Notes: a model not told the origin generated them from the letters alone. 46,046 nucleotides of DNA from Clostridiales bacterium (GCA_024684435.1 JAIKWV010000023.1:1-46046); one strand, 5' to 3'; positions 7,901 through 14,885 are shown, counted from the stretch's first letter. Made by a program: numbers and translations.

Positions 7901-8563
7901 ATGAAAAACATAAGCAAACTGCTAAAGGATAAAAAGTACATGGTTGACTTGTTAAACGGTCCATGCATACCGGCTGACAGGAAAAATGATTTTTGTCCGG
8001 TTCGTTTAGACTGGATCGATGACGATGTGTCCGCTATGGCAACGCAGGCTTTTCACAAACTGCTGCCGGACGGTATTCCGTATATACCGTATATTCTCGC
8101 CGAAAAGAATCCGGATACAATGTATGACGGCACATGTGTTGACAAAAACGAGAAACGAATGCGGTACTTCGTTGTCACCGTTATCCCCGACACGGATTAT
8201 CCGTTCGATTACAGTTATCCGCTTATCCATCAAATGTGGACTTTCAGTCTTCACTGCTGGGAAGTCTGCAGAGCCACGCTTGCCGCCTGCACAAAAGAAA
8301 TGCAGGTGAAAATAGCGGCAAATCCCGTGCCTCCGATTTTAAACAACGCTGTAATTGAATGGGTCAGCCTCTATCTCGGCAGAAAACCTTACCGGGGAAT
8401 CAGTAAAATCTCCGAACAATGGACTGACGCGAAAGACTTTGACGGCTTGGAAATGGATGTGCATTTATACAAAGCGCGCGAAATGGAAAGAAGCGGGCTG
8501 ATTGAGAAACTGATCACAGCGTATGACGCTGATTTCCCCGCCGAGCCGAAAAAGGAGGTATGA
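7901..8563 (+). CDS. Unknown protein of the recombinase operon
   Basis: This 220-residue protein starts 40 bases after the Fic gene, behind GAAAGG. I do not recognise the family. It is soluble in appearance. An N-terminal SKLLKDKKYMVDLLNGPCIP is followed by the acidic LDWIDDDVSAMA. The middle has many aromatic residues (IPYIPYILAEKNPDTMYDG, then DYPFDYSYPLIHQMWTF) and the sequence FSLHCWEVCRATLAACTKEM. The C-terminal part is a charged helix, and the gene ends at the ribosome binding site of the phosphoesterase. Its position between Fic and the phosphoesterase suggests it works with one of them, perhaps as part of a modify/de-modify pair; there is no direct evidence. Confidence 0.65.
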   Translation: MKNISKLLKDKKYMVDLLNGPCIPADRKNDFCPVRLDWIDDDVSAMATQAFHKLLPDGIPYIPYILAEKNPDTMYDGTCVDKNEKRMRYFVVTVIPDTDYPFDYSYPLIHQMWTFSLHCWEVCRATLAACTKEMQVKIAANPVPPILNNAVIEWVSLYLGRKPYRGISKISEQWTDAKDFDGLEMDVHLYKAREMERSGLIEKLITAYDADFPAEPKKEV

Positions 8564-8567
8564 TCCT

Positions 8568-9278
8568 GTGGTATATTTTCATGGTGATATTCACGGTCAT
8601 ACGGAGGCGCTTCTTTCAAATTTAAGACGCTTTTCCGTTCAGCCGGGCGATACGGTTGTGCTTCTTGGAGATGTCGGTCTGAACTATCATATAGACAACA
8701 GCAATGACAAAATGAAAAAGGCGCAGCTTGAAAAAACGGGAGTAAACTTTCTCTGCGTACACGGTAACCATGAACGAAGACCGGGCACCATTCCTTCTTA
8801 TCGCGAAAAAGTATGGCGCGGAGGAAAAGTATATGCTGAAAACGACTATCCGCATCTGTATTTTGCTGAGGACGGTGAGATTTTTGACTTGGAAGGATAC
8901 AAAGCCGTTGCGCTTGGCGGAGCGTATTCGGTAGACAAATACTACCGTCTTGCTGCCGGATGGTCGTGGTTTTCAGACGAACAGCCAACCGGCGAAATAA
9001 AGGAATACGCGGAGAAAAAGCTTTCGGACGAAGGCTGGAAAGTTGATATTGTACTGTCGCATACATGTCCGTCTAAATATATCCCGGTAGAATCATTCAT
9101 ACCGAATATCGATCAGAGTACTGTGGACCGCTCCACAGAAGAATGGCTCGACATGATTGAGGACAGGCTGGATTACAAAACCTGGTACTGCGGCCACTGG
9201 CACATCGACAAGCATATCTCCAAAATACGGTTTCTTTACCGCGGTATTGAATGCCTGACGGAAAAAGGAGCGGTTTGA
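8568..9278 (+). CDS. Calcineurin-like metallophosphoesterase
   Basis: This 236-residue enzyme is a two-metal phosphoesterase that hydrolyses phosphate mono- or diesters. The GTG at 8568 is chosen because AGGAGG lies at 8553-8558 and the protein then begins MVYFHGDIHGH. An in-frame start 45 bases upstream would lie inside the previous gene. The metal-binding motifs are complete and in order: GDIHGH, LLGDVGLNY, HGNHERR, LSHTCPS and GHWHID. This set matches the small cytosolic phosphoesterases common in phages and mobile elements. The substrate is unknown. In an operon with a Fic-fold protein, removal of a nucleotide or phosphate mark is possible but unproven; DNA or RNA end processing is an alternative. 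Confidence 0.9.
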   Translation: MVYFHGDIHGHTEALLSNLRRFSVQPGDTVVLLGDVGLNYHIDNSNDKMKKAQLEKTGVNFLCVHGNHERRPGTIPSYREKVWRGGKVYAENDYPHLYFAEDGEIFDLEGYKAVALGGAYSVDKYYRLAAGWSWFSDEQPTGEIKEYAEKKLSDEGWKVDIVLSHTCPSKYIPVESFIPNIDQSTVDRSTEEWLDMIEDRLDYKTWYCGHWHIDKHISKIRFLYRGIECLTEKGAV

Positions 9279-9281
9279 ATC

Positions 9282-9662
9282 ATGGCTCCCGAATTATATA
9301 TTATTATGGATTATATGCAAAATGAAATACTGATTCCCCGAAGCGTCTATGACGCGCTCAGTGCGCCGGATGAGGTGAGTATAATATTCCGAAAACGCGA
9401 CGCAATGCTCGGAATTACGGAAAAGTTTATTTGTGATGATCCTTATTGGAACAGCAACGCAAAGCGTCTTAAAAGCCTTTGGAACGATTTTTGGGACGAA
9501 GCGGCGGGGTATTACCGCGTGAAAAACGAATGCCTGCTTCGCGCTCTCAGCAAATACATTCCAGGTTTCATCGTAAACGGGATATATACCGTCAACGGAA
9601 ATAAAGCGGATAAAACAAATGCCGTGCTGTTTGACCTGACGCAAGCCGAAAGGCTGACGTGA
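9282..9662 (+). CDS. Divergent MGW-domain-like small protein
   Basis: This 126-residue protein is the last gene of the operon, three bases after the phosphoesterase stop and behind AAAAGGAG. It looks like a diverged member of the family in the recombinase tail: NEILIPRSVYDALSAPDEV matches EDSILLNEDVLNALDRPRQV of the small protein at 4990-5337. Then VSIIFRKRDAMLGIT, a helix LLRALSKYIPG where relatives have MGW, and an end AVLFDLTQAERL that fits the FDLSSKEAF end of 4220-4993. The MGW signature itself is lost. The similarity is by eye and weak in the middle, so it needs profile comparison. Its stop is followed by the right inverted repeat. Confidence 0.65.
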   Translation: MAPELYIIMDYMQNEILIPRSVYDALSAPDEVSIIFRKRDAMLGITEKFICDDPYWNSNAKRLKSLWNDFWDEAAGYYRVKNECLLRALSKYIPGFIVNGIYTVNGNKADKTNAVLFDLTQAERLT

Positions 9663-9707
9663 CGTATGGGCGAATTATTCGCATAATTCTATCACAAGAT
9701 TATTCGT

Positions 9708-9735
9708 TTGTCTACGTCTGCGCAGACGTATTTTG
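9708..9735 (-). repeat. Right 28-bp inverted repeat of the recombinase block
   Basis: This is an exact reverse complement of 1100-1127, with the same 18-bp palindrome at 9713-9730. It starts 46 bases after the last gene of the operon. Past 28 bp the match falls off on the inner side; outside, a T-rich stretch is shared loosely. Reading outward, each copy is a hairpin followed by ATTTTG. Confidence 0.85.
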
Positions 9736-9744
9736 TAAAATTTT

Positions 9745-9787
9745 TTCAGCCGCCGGATCATTACAATCTGACGGCTGAATTTCTGTT
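9745..9787 (+). terminator. Terminator after the recombinase block
   Basis: TTCAGCCG at 9745-9752 pairs with CGGCTGAA at 9772-9779, followed by TTTCTGTTT. It is the first good hairpin after the operon. The minus strand also carries a run of A/T after the stem, so it may work in both directions. Confidence 0.55.
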
Positions 9788-9815
9788 TACGTAATCTGGT
9801 ATGCGATGACTATAC

Positions 9816-9974
9816 AGGGTGTGCAAAGGGTGTGCATTTTTCAAGCTTCTAAAACAAGGGTGTGCAAAAAATTAAGCATAGTAATACAAGGGTGTGCATC
9901 TTGTATCAAAATAAGTCGCTACTTACATAACTGCACACCAATTTTGATACAATTTGTATCATCAAGGGTGTGCA
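9816..9974 (+). repeat. Iteron-like array of AGGGTGTGCA
   Basis: AGGGTGTGCA occurs five times on the plus strand, at 9816, 9827, 9857, 9889 and 9965, and its core once inverted at 9932-9939. The first two copies are 11 bp apart, one helical turn. The inverted copy and the last direct copy form a nested hairpin, CTGCACACC with GGTGTGCAG, around TGATAC/GTATCA. No gene covers this stretch. It looks like an array of protein-binding sites, such as a replication or recombination site. Confidence 0.7.
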
Positions 9975-10107
9975 GTTTTCTTTTGCAAAAAGCCTTGAAA
10001 TAAAGGCGTTCGTGAACACTTTTTAACGATAACGGCTCTGCGGGTCTTGATTTTTGACCTTGCAGAGCCGTTTTTGCGTTTTGGGGATTTATACTTTTTA
10101 ACGATCG
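9908..10107 (+). repeat. 200-bp direct repeat, copy A
   Basis: This copy matches 14665-14863 almost base for base over about 170 bp and more loosely after that. It contains the TCGCTACTTACATAACTGCA stretch, the nested TGCACACC hairpin, GGCGTTCGTGAACACTTTTT and a terminator. The two copies are direct repeats around the TetR-to-barstar segment. Confidence 0.8.
10033..10075 (+). terminator. Terminator hairpin inside repeat copy A
   Basis: CGGCTCTGCGGGTC pairs with GACCTTGCAGAGCCG, followed by TTTTT. The stem is the same as at 343-383 and 14790-14830. It may also stop the TetR transcript coming from the right, since the stem is symmetric. Confidence 0.65.
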
Positions 10108-10150
10108 TTCGTCGGGGATGTGCATTTTTTCATCTGTTTTTGACCTTTCG

Positions 10151-10696
10151 TTAAATAGTTTGAATTTCATTGTTTAGAAAGAAAAGCAAACGCAGCTTTT
10201 CCGGCATGGAGTTAAACATCATTTGCACAACAGTTTCGGCGGATGTGATATTGTCATTCAGCACCCACTCCTGTGTCATGCCGACAGCTCCCATGCAGTA
10301 AAATCGAATACTATAGGAGAGCTGTGTATCGAGCAGATCGGTGCGAAGTCTTTCTTTTGCAAGCTCCGTATAGCGGGCGACAAAGTATTCTACCATATAC
10401 CGCCACAGAGCGTTTTGGGAGGCATCCTCATACGCGCGCTTATAGAAGATCATGTCGCTTTTCATCTTGTTCATGCTCTGCGCCGCAGATTTCACAGAGA
10501 TCACATCTGTCTCGTAAGCAGAGTGATAGAACATCCACGCAACAAGGTCATACTTGTCCTTAAAGTGATAATAGAACGTAGGGCGCTCGATCTCGGCTGC
10601 CTTGCAGATCTCCGTCACACGGATCTTGTCAATGGTTTTATATTTCATCATTTCGCGCATTTTATCCGCGATCCAGAGCTTTGTGATCTCCGCCAT
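10151..10696 (-). CDS. TetR-family transcriptional repressor
   Basis: This 181-residue regulator has an N-terminal TetR helix-turn-helix: KTIDKIRVTEICKAAEIERPTFYYHFKDKYDLV (residues about 19-51). A helical ligand-binding C-terminal part follows, of the type seen in DhaS-like regulators (MFYHSAYETDVI, then a TQEWVLNDN loop). The start has GGAGG eight bases upstream. It is divergent from the nitronate monooxygenase-like gene, and the 130-bp gap holds a near-palindrome over the likely promoter. This is the standard arrangement for a repressor that releases on binding a toxic small molecule. The downstream redox enzymes suggest a nitro compound, quinone or similar ligand. Confidence 0.9.
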   Translation of the reverse strand: MAEITKLWIADKMREMMKYKTIDKIRVTEICKAAEIERPTFYYHFKDKYDLVAWMFYHSAYETDVISVKSAAQSMNKMKSDMIFYKRAYEDASQNALWRYMVEYFVARYTELAKERLRTDLLDTQLSYSIRFYCMGAVGMTQEWVLNDNITSAETVVQMMFNSMPEKLRLLFFLNNEIQTI

Positions 10697-10714
10697 GTTC
10701 CGGCCTCCATTCTT

Positions 10715-10758
10715 TTACACAATATAAATTTTGTAAGAAATACTGTCATAATTATACT
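10715..10758 (+). promoter_or_regulatory. TetR operator and redox operon promoter, candidate
   Basis: TTACACAATA at 10715-10724 and AATTTTGTAA at 10727-10736 form an imperfect 22-bp palindrome. Its right arm is the -35-like TTGTAA (10731-10736), with TATACT at 10753-10758 after 16 bp. CTGTCA is repeated directly at 10743 and 10762. A dimer bound here would block the enzyme genes and the tetR start alike. Confidence 0.45.
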
Positions 10759-10826
10759 TCTGTCAGTTGTAAAAGTCAAGCGGATGGGATAAAATGAAAT
10801 TACAAACAAAAAGGAGTTGTGATTTT

Positions 10827-11777
10827 ATGAACCGTGTATGTGAAATGCTGAACATCCAATACCCCGTGATTCAGGGTCCGATGGCGTGGATCACCTCGTC
10901 CGAACTGGTTGCCGCCGTATCGAATGCCGGTGGACTCGGCGTGCTCGGCACCAGCGCAGACTCTACAGAAATTGTTAGAGGCATTGATGAATCTGTTGAA
11001 GAAATGCGCAAAGCCATCCGAAACACGAAAGCGCTGACTGACAAGCCGTTCGGCATCAATGTGTTCCCGGAAGCGGGCGATCCCTACGGTTTCAGTAAAG
11101 CGATGATCGCGCTTGCTAAAGAAGAAGGCGTGATGATCCTCGTCGTCGCGGGCAATGTCTCACCCGAAGAGATTCGGCAGTGGAAACGGGATGGCTTCAC
11201 CGTCATCATGCGCGAAGCGAACCCCACGATTCGCGGGGCAGAGATTGCCGAAAAAGCGGGCGCGGATATCATCGTGGCGACCGGCTGTGACGAAGGAGGC
11301 TGCATGCCCGGCCTTTCCACCGGCACGACCGCGATTACGGCGTTGCTTGCCGACGCTGTCAACATCCCCGTTCTGGCAGCGGGCGGCATCGTCAACGAAA
11401 AGCTGTCTAAAGCTGCACAGATCGTCGGCGCGGAAGGTGTTTTCGTCGGCACACGCTTCATCCTGTCAAAGGAATGCCGCGCGGCTGACGCTACCAAAAA
11501 AGATATTATGGACACCCATCCCGATGATTTCATCGTGTTCACACAGTCGAACGGGGATTCCAAGTGGAGGACAACGCCGCACAAATACGGCAAAGAAGGA
11601 TTGGAAGCAAATAAAAACGGCGATATGAATCCGCCCTCCGGCAGTTTCTATTACGGGATGCTCAAGGGCAACCCGGATGCGGGTGTGAACACCGTCAGCA
11701 ATCTTTCCGGGCTGATTAGAAGCATCGATTTCTGCGATGCGATCGTAAAAGAGCTTGGCGCGCCGTTTGTGGATTAA
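10827..11777 (+). CDS. Nitronate monooxygenase-like FMN enzyme
   Basis: This 316-residue TIM-barrel flavoenzyme belongs to the 2-nitropropane dioxygenase / nitronate monooxygenase family, which oxidises alkyl nitronates; relatives include the enoyl reductase FabK. The ATG at 10827 is preferred because AAGGAG lies at 10811-10816; the longer frame from 10794 lacks a site. The sequence shows the family N-terminus YPVIQGPMAWITSSELVAAV, SNAGGLGVLG, the central ATGCDEGGCMPG (family usually G.EAGGH.G) and the phosphate-binding AAGGIVNEKLSKAAQIVGAEGVFVGTRF. FabK is less likely, because the gene sits with nitroreductase rather than fatty-acid genes. It is the first gene of a four-gene operon under the TetR protein. 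Confidence 0.88.
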   Translation: MNRVCEMLNIQYPVIQGPMAWITSSELVAAVSNAGGLGVLGTSADSTEIVRGIDESVEEMRKAIRNTKALTDKPFGINVFPEAGDPYGFSKAMIALAKEEGVMILVVAGNVSPEEIRQWKRDGFTVIMREANPTIRGAEIAEKAGADIIVATGCDEGGCMPGLSTGTTAITALLADAVNIPVLAAGGIVNEKLSKAAQIVGAEGVFVGTRFILSKECRAADATKKDIMDTHPDDFIVFTQSNGDSKWRTTPHKYGKEGLEANKNGDMNPPSGSFYYGMLKGNPDAGVNTVSNLSGLIRSIDFCDAIVKELGAPFVD

Positions 11778-11787
11778 GGAGGCAGTT

Positions 11788-12312
11788 ATGGATTTTTTGG
11801 AGCTTGCAAAGAACAGATACTCGGAGCGTTTCTTTGACAGTCGTCCCATAGAGCAGGAAAAGCTGGATAAGATTTTGGAGGCCGGGCGCGTCGTGCCCAC
11901 CGCCTGCAACTACCAGCCGCAGAAGTTTTATCTGATCCGCAGCGAAGAGGGACTGCAAAAACTCAGAACCGTCACGCATTTTCATTACAACGCGCCGTTG
12001 ATGATCCTCGTCTGTTACGACGCACGTGAAGTGTGGACGAACCCCGGCGACCGATATTACAGGAATTACAATTCCGGCGAACAGGACGCCTCCATCGCGG
12101 CGACCACCATGATGTACGAAGCGGAGGAGCTTGGCGTACACACAATCTGGATCAGGGGCTTTGACTCCAAAACTGTGGTGGACACCTTCGGTCTGCCGGA
12201 ACACATGATCCCAGTGATGATGCTGGGACTCGGGTATCCCAACGACCGCGCCAAAGCCAACGGCTGGCATTACAAGAGAAAGCCCATTGAGGACTTCGTG
12301 TTTGAACTGTAA
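11788..12312 (+). CDS. Nitroreductase-family flavoprotein
   Basis: This 174-residue protein starts at the ATG 11788, ten bases after the upstream stop and behind TAAGGAGG. It has the FMN-binding pattern RYSERFFDSRPI (basic residues contacting FMN phosphate), ILEAGRVVPTACNYQPQKFY, a DASIAATTMMYEAEELGVHT helix and a C-terminal MMLGLGYPNDRAK. Such enzymes reduce nitro groups, quinones or flavins with NAD(P)H and work as dimers in the cytosol. Together with the upstream gene it points to handling of nitro compounds or redox stress. Confidence 0.92.
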   Translation: MDFLELAKNRYSERFFDSRPIEQEKLDKILEAGRVVPTACNYQPQKFYLIRSEEGLQKLRTVTHFHYNAPLMILVCYDAREVWTNPGDRYYRNYNSGEQDASIAATTMMYEAEELGVHTIWIRGFDSKTVVDTFGLPEHMIPVMMLGLGYPNDRAKANGWHYKRKPIEDFVFEL

Positions 12313-12324
12313 GGAGCGCGAAAT

Positions 12325-13203
12325 ATGCATTTTACCGATACCATATACAGAAACCCGTACTGGCCCACGTTCCCGCTTTTACAGATCACACAGGGCTGTA
12401 CGCATAACAAGTGCAAGTTCTGCACGATGTATCAGGACGTGCCGTTCCGGTTGCAGCCGATGGAGTGGATCGAAGAGGATCTGAAAGAGATTGCCGAGAT
12501 CGCGCCGGACGCAAAAACGATCCAGCTTCTCTCGGCGAACCCGCTCTGTATGACCTATGACAAGCTGGCGCCGATCCTTGAAATGATCAACAGATACCTG
12601 CCGAAGATGGAATACATTTACGCCTGTACCAGAGTGACGGATATCGCCAACAAAACTGTCGACCAGTTAAGGTCTCTGAAAGAGATGGGGCTCCGTGAGA
12701 TCTCGCTGGGATCGGAAAGCGGCGATGACTGGACGCTGGAACGCATCAACAAGAACTGCCGCGCGTCGGATATCATCGAACAATGCGGAAAGCTGACAGA
12801 ATCCGGGATCGACTTCTGGCTTTGCTTCCTCAACGGCGTTGCCGGAAAAGAACACAGTATGGATCATGCCATCCACTCAGCAGAGCTTTTCAGCCAGTGC
12901 AAGCCAATGCTCGTCGGCACCGGCGGATTGACGCTTTTCCCCGGCACACCTCTTCTTGAGGAATCCGAACGCGGTGAGTTCACCCCGCTTTCCGAGAAGG
13001 AAATGCTGATTGAACTGAAAACCTTCGTGGAACACCTGACCTGCGACTGCTATTTCAACACCCACCATACGACCGGCATCCATCTGTCCGGTCCGGATTT
13101 TCTGAAAAGAAAAGATAAAATCATCGAGACGCTGGACCGCGAGATTCGTTATGGAGATATGGACAGACTTGCAGCGATCCGCAGAAACAAGAGGACGCTG
13201 TAA
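12325..13203 (+). CDS. Radical SAM protein
   Basis: The protein has 292 residues and starts behind AAGGAGCG. The cluster-binding region reads QGCTHNKCKFCTMY, a CX4CX2C variant of the usual CX3CX2C that I have seen in a Firmicutes family of COG1032-type radical SAM proteins with CTHN.C.FC.MY. Further on, IQLLSANPLCM and EISLGSESGDDWTL (a GSES motif near the SAM ribose) and GTGGLTLFPGTPL support the fold. The Cys triad binds a 4Fe-4S cluster that splits SAM into a radical. The substrate is unknown. The gene is joined to the next by overlapping TAATG. Confidence 0.9.
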   Translation: MHFTDTIYRNPYWPTFPLLQITQGCTHNKCKFCTMYQDVPFRLQPMEWIEEDLKEIAEIAPDAKTIQLLSANPLCMTYDKLAPILEMINRYLPKMEYIYACTRVTDIANKTVDQLRSLKEMGLREISLGSESGDDWTLERINKNCRASDIIEQCGKLTESGIDFWLCFLNGVAGKEHSMDHAIHSAELFSQCKPMLVGTGGLTLFPGTPLLEESERGEFTPLSEKEMLIELKTFVEHLTCDCYFNTHHTTGIHLSGPDFLKRKDKIIETLDREIRYGDMDRLAAIRRNKRTL

Positions 13204-13748
13204 TGAAAAGAGAATTCAACAGAACAGACGGGCTTTTCTCCCTCTGCGGACTCAACTGCGGATTGTGCCCCATGCAGATCCGTGGAGCGTGCAGCGGGTG
13301 CTTCAACGGCAGCACCTGCTATCAAACCTGTCCCATTGCGCCTTGCAGTGTCCGACACGGCAACGTCGAATACTGCTTTCAGTGTGAAGAATATCCGTGC
13401 AAGCGTTATGACGGGATCGACCTTCACGATTCGCTGATTTCCCATCGCAATCAGAAGAAGGATCTTGCCAAAGCAAAGAAAATCGGGATCGAAGCATATC
13501 TTGCAGAGCAGTGTGAGAAGAAGAAAATCCTTACTCGGCTTCTCAATGAATACGATGATGGCAGCAAAGATGTGTTTTTCTGCCTTGCGGTCAATATGTT
13601 GTCAGTTGATGATTTGTGCAGTGTCCTTTCTAAAGCTGATTTGCAGACAAGCGGTCTATCTTTGAAAGAAAAAGCGAAACACATTGATGAGCTGCTTCAG
13701 GACTGTGCTGCCGCAAGGAATATTCCGCTGGAACTTCGTCCATGGTAA
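13203..13748 (+). CDS. Cys-rich DUF3795-like protein
   Basis: This 181-residue protein shares one base with the upstream stop. Its first 70 residues are rich in Cys: CGLNCGLCPMQIRGACSGC, then CYQTCPIAPCSVRHG and YCFQCEEYPCKRYD. This is the DUF3795 pattern, thought to bind metal or an iron-sulfur cluster. The rest is helical and charged. Tight coupling to the radical SAM gene suggests a partner protein, for example a substrate or electron carrier. It ends the operon. Confidence 0.82.
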   Translation: MKREFNRTDGLFSLCGLNCGLCPMQIRGACSGCFNGSTCYQTCPIAPCSVRHGNVEYCFQCEEYPCKRYDGIDLHDSLISHRNQKKDLAKAKKIGIEAYLAEQCEKKKILTRLLNEYDDGSKDVFFCLAVNMLSVDDLCSVLSKADLQTSGLSLKEKAKHIDELLQDCAAARNIPLELRPW

Positions 13749-13767
13749 AAAGTGTGTATGCACTGAA

Positions 13768-13804
13768 AAATCAGAGCCGAATCATACGCCGACTCTGATT
13801 TCTT
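13768..13804. terminator. Bidirectional terminator
   Basis: AAATCAGAG at 13768-13776 pairs with CTCTGATTT at 13793-13801. T-rich sequence follows on the plus strand and TTTTTC on the minus strand. It separates the redox operon from the convergent recombinase remnant; its right arm overlaps the remnant's stop region. Confidence 0.7.
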
Positions 13805-14273
13805 TGCCGTTATAAAATATAAATGTAATGGTCTGGTCTTTGTGGACGATTGCCTTTTCAATCATCACCGTCCAGACTGTATCATCCCATTCGGTTAAGA
13901 CCTGTCTGCTCCTCTTAAGTGTGCGGATATGCAATAACATGGATCTGTCCTTTTGCAGCCGCCTTTCACGTTCCTCTTTTAGCGATTGAATCTCTTTCAC
14001 AAGAACGTCAAACTTGGTGCAGAGTGTTTCCTCCTGCTTTTGGTAGTCGTCCTGTGACTGTGCCGCTGAAGCATTTTGGTGTATCAGTTCCCGTACCATA
14101 TTGGCGAGAAGCTCACTCTCCTGTGTTTTCTCTTCTATCTGCCGATCAAGCTCCGTGGTATCTGTCAGAAGTCCCTGCATGGATTCACAATCGGCAACGA
14201 TTCTCGGCGCGTCTGTCATGACCTTGTTGTATGCTTCAATAAACAGCCGTTGGATTTCTTCTGTTGTTAATGT
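13782..14273 (-). pseudogene. C-terminal remnant of a large serine recombinase
   Basis: About 164 codons remain of a protein that is normally 500-550 residues. The sequence begins TLTTEEIQRLFIEAYNKVM, then a long coiled coil (ELDRQIEEKTQESELLANMV ... EIQSLKEERERRLQK), then WDDTVWTVMIEKAIVHKDQT and ITFIFYNGKEIRVGV. This is the typical tail of ICE-type large serine recombinases: coiled coil plus a short beta end. The resolvase domain, recombinase domain and zinc ribbon are gone, and an in-frame stop lies upstream at about 14307. Unlike the recombinase at 1239-3425, it has the ordinary tail, so it comes from a different element. It is probably a relic of an integrative element that left or decayed. 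Confidence 0.8.
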
Positions 14274-14305
14274 CGACGTGCAGCAATGCGTATAGGAGGT
14301 GTATT

Positions 14306-14590
14306 ATGTATAAAGCAACAATAGATTTAACGGATTGCAAATATCTGATGGAACTACACGAAAGAATTAAAGTTGGACTTCATCTTGATGATGGATACGG
14401 CAGAAACCTGGACGCATTTTGGGACGAGATCAACCGAAATATCCCGTGTAACTTTATTACGGTCAAAGGTAGTAACACCGTAGCAAAAGAGTTAAGAGGC
14501 ACTGTTGAAAAAATGCGTGAAATATTAGAAAAAAATAAACAGGACTGGATGCACTCCAAATATCCTTTCGATTATGAATTTATCGACTGA
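14306..14590 (+). CDS. Barstar-like ribonuclease inhibitor
   Basis: This 94-residue protein starts at the ATG 14306, six bases after AGGAGGT. The sequence YKATIDLTDCKYLMELHERI, then GLHLDDGYGRNLDAFWDEIN, fits the barstar family, in which an acidic helix plugs the active site of barnase-type RNases. The C-terminal VEKMREILEKNKQDW is also typical. No barnase or other RNase toxin gene is visible in the window, so it is an orphan immunity or antitoxin gene. It lies just past the broken end of the recombinase remnant, as if it was captured there. Confidence 0.85.
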   Translation: MYKATIDLTDCKYLMELHERIKVGLHLDDGYGRNLDAFWDEINRNIPCNFITVKGSNTVAKELRGTVEKMREILEKNKQDWMHSKYPFDYEFID

Positions 14591-14608
14591 GCTATCGTTA
14601 CGTTAGAT

Positions 14609-14658
14609 AAATGCGTACCCTTATACTTTTTAACGATGCAGCAAAGGGGTACGCATTT
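14609..14658 (+). terminator. Hairpin after the barstar gene
   Basis: AAATGCGTACCC at 14609-14620 pairs perfectly with GGGTACGCATTT at 14647-14658, with a 26-nt loop that contains TTATACTTTTTAACGAT, a sequence also found at the end of repeat copy A. It sits immediately before repeat copy B. Confidence 0.5.
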
Positions 14659-14664
14659 TGAATT

Positions 14665-14863
14665 AAAATAGGTCGCTACTTACATAACTGCACACCAATT
14701 TTGATACAATGCGTATCTTGAAGGGTGTGCAGTTTTCTTTTTCAAAAAGCCTTGATATAAAGGCGTTCGTGAACACTTTTTAACGATAGCGGCTCTGCGG
14801 GTCTTGAATTTTGACCTCGCAGAGCCGTTTGTGCGTTCCGGCGGTTTATAATTTTTACGATCG
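14665..14863 (+). repeat. 200-bp direct repeat, copy B
   Basis: This is the second copy of the repeat at 9908-10107, including the GGTCGCTACTTACATAACTG stretch, one AAGGGTGTGCAG, the GGCGTTCGTGAACACTTTTT block and the terminator stem. It has no iteron array upstream, only the related GGGGTACGCA. Its end is 22 bases from the stop of the glycosidase gene. Confidence 0.8.
14790..14830. terminator. Terminator hairpin inside repeat copy B
   Basis: CGGCTCTGCGGGTC pairs with GACCTCGCAGAGCCG, followed by TTTGTG. The stem is the same family as 343-383 and 10033-10075. It may serve the minus-strand glycosidase operon, whose last stop is 14886. Confidence 0.55.
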
Positions 14864-14885
14864 GTGTTCAGGGGCGCAAACGTTA

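Noticed and set aside
9816-9974. CRISPR array
   Set aside because: The repeat units are only 10 bp with irregular spacing of 1 to 66 bp, and there are no cas genes.
9806-10003. 65-codon frame through the GGGTGTGCA array
   Set aside because: It only follows the repeats; there is no ribosome binding site and no protein-like composition.
10827-11777. FabK enoyl-ACP reductase
   Set aside because: The fold is shared, but no fatty-acid genes adjoin and the neighbours are a nitroreductase and TetR; nitronate monooxygenase-like is the safer call.
13782-14219. Independent 145-residue coiled-coil gene
   Set aside because: The similarity to recombinase tails continues upstream of the apparent ATG to about 14273, and there is no ribosome binding site at 14219; it is a remnant.
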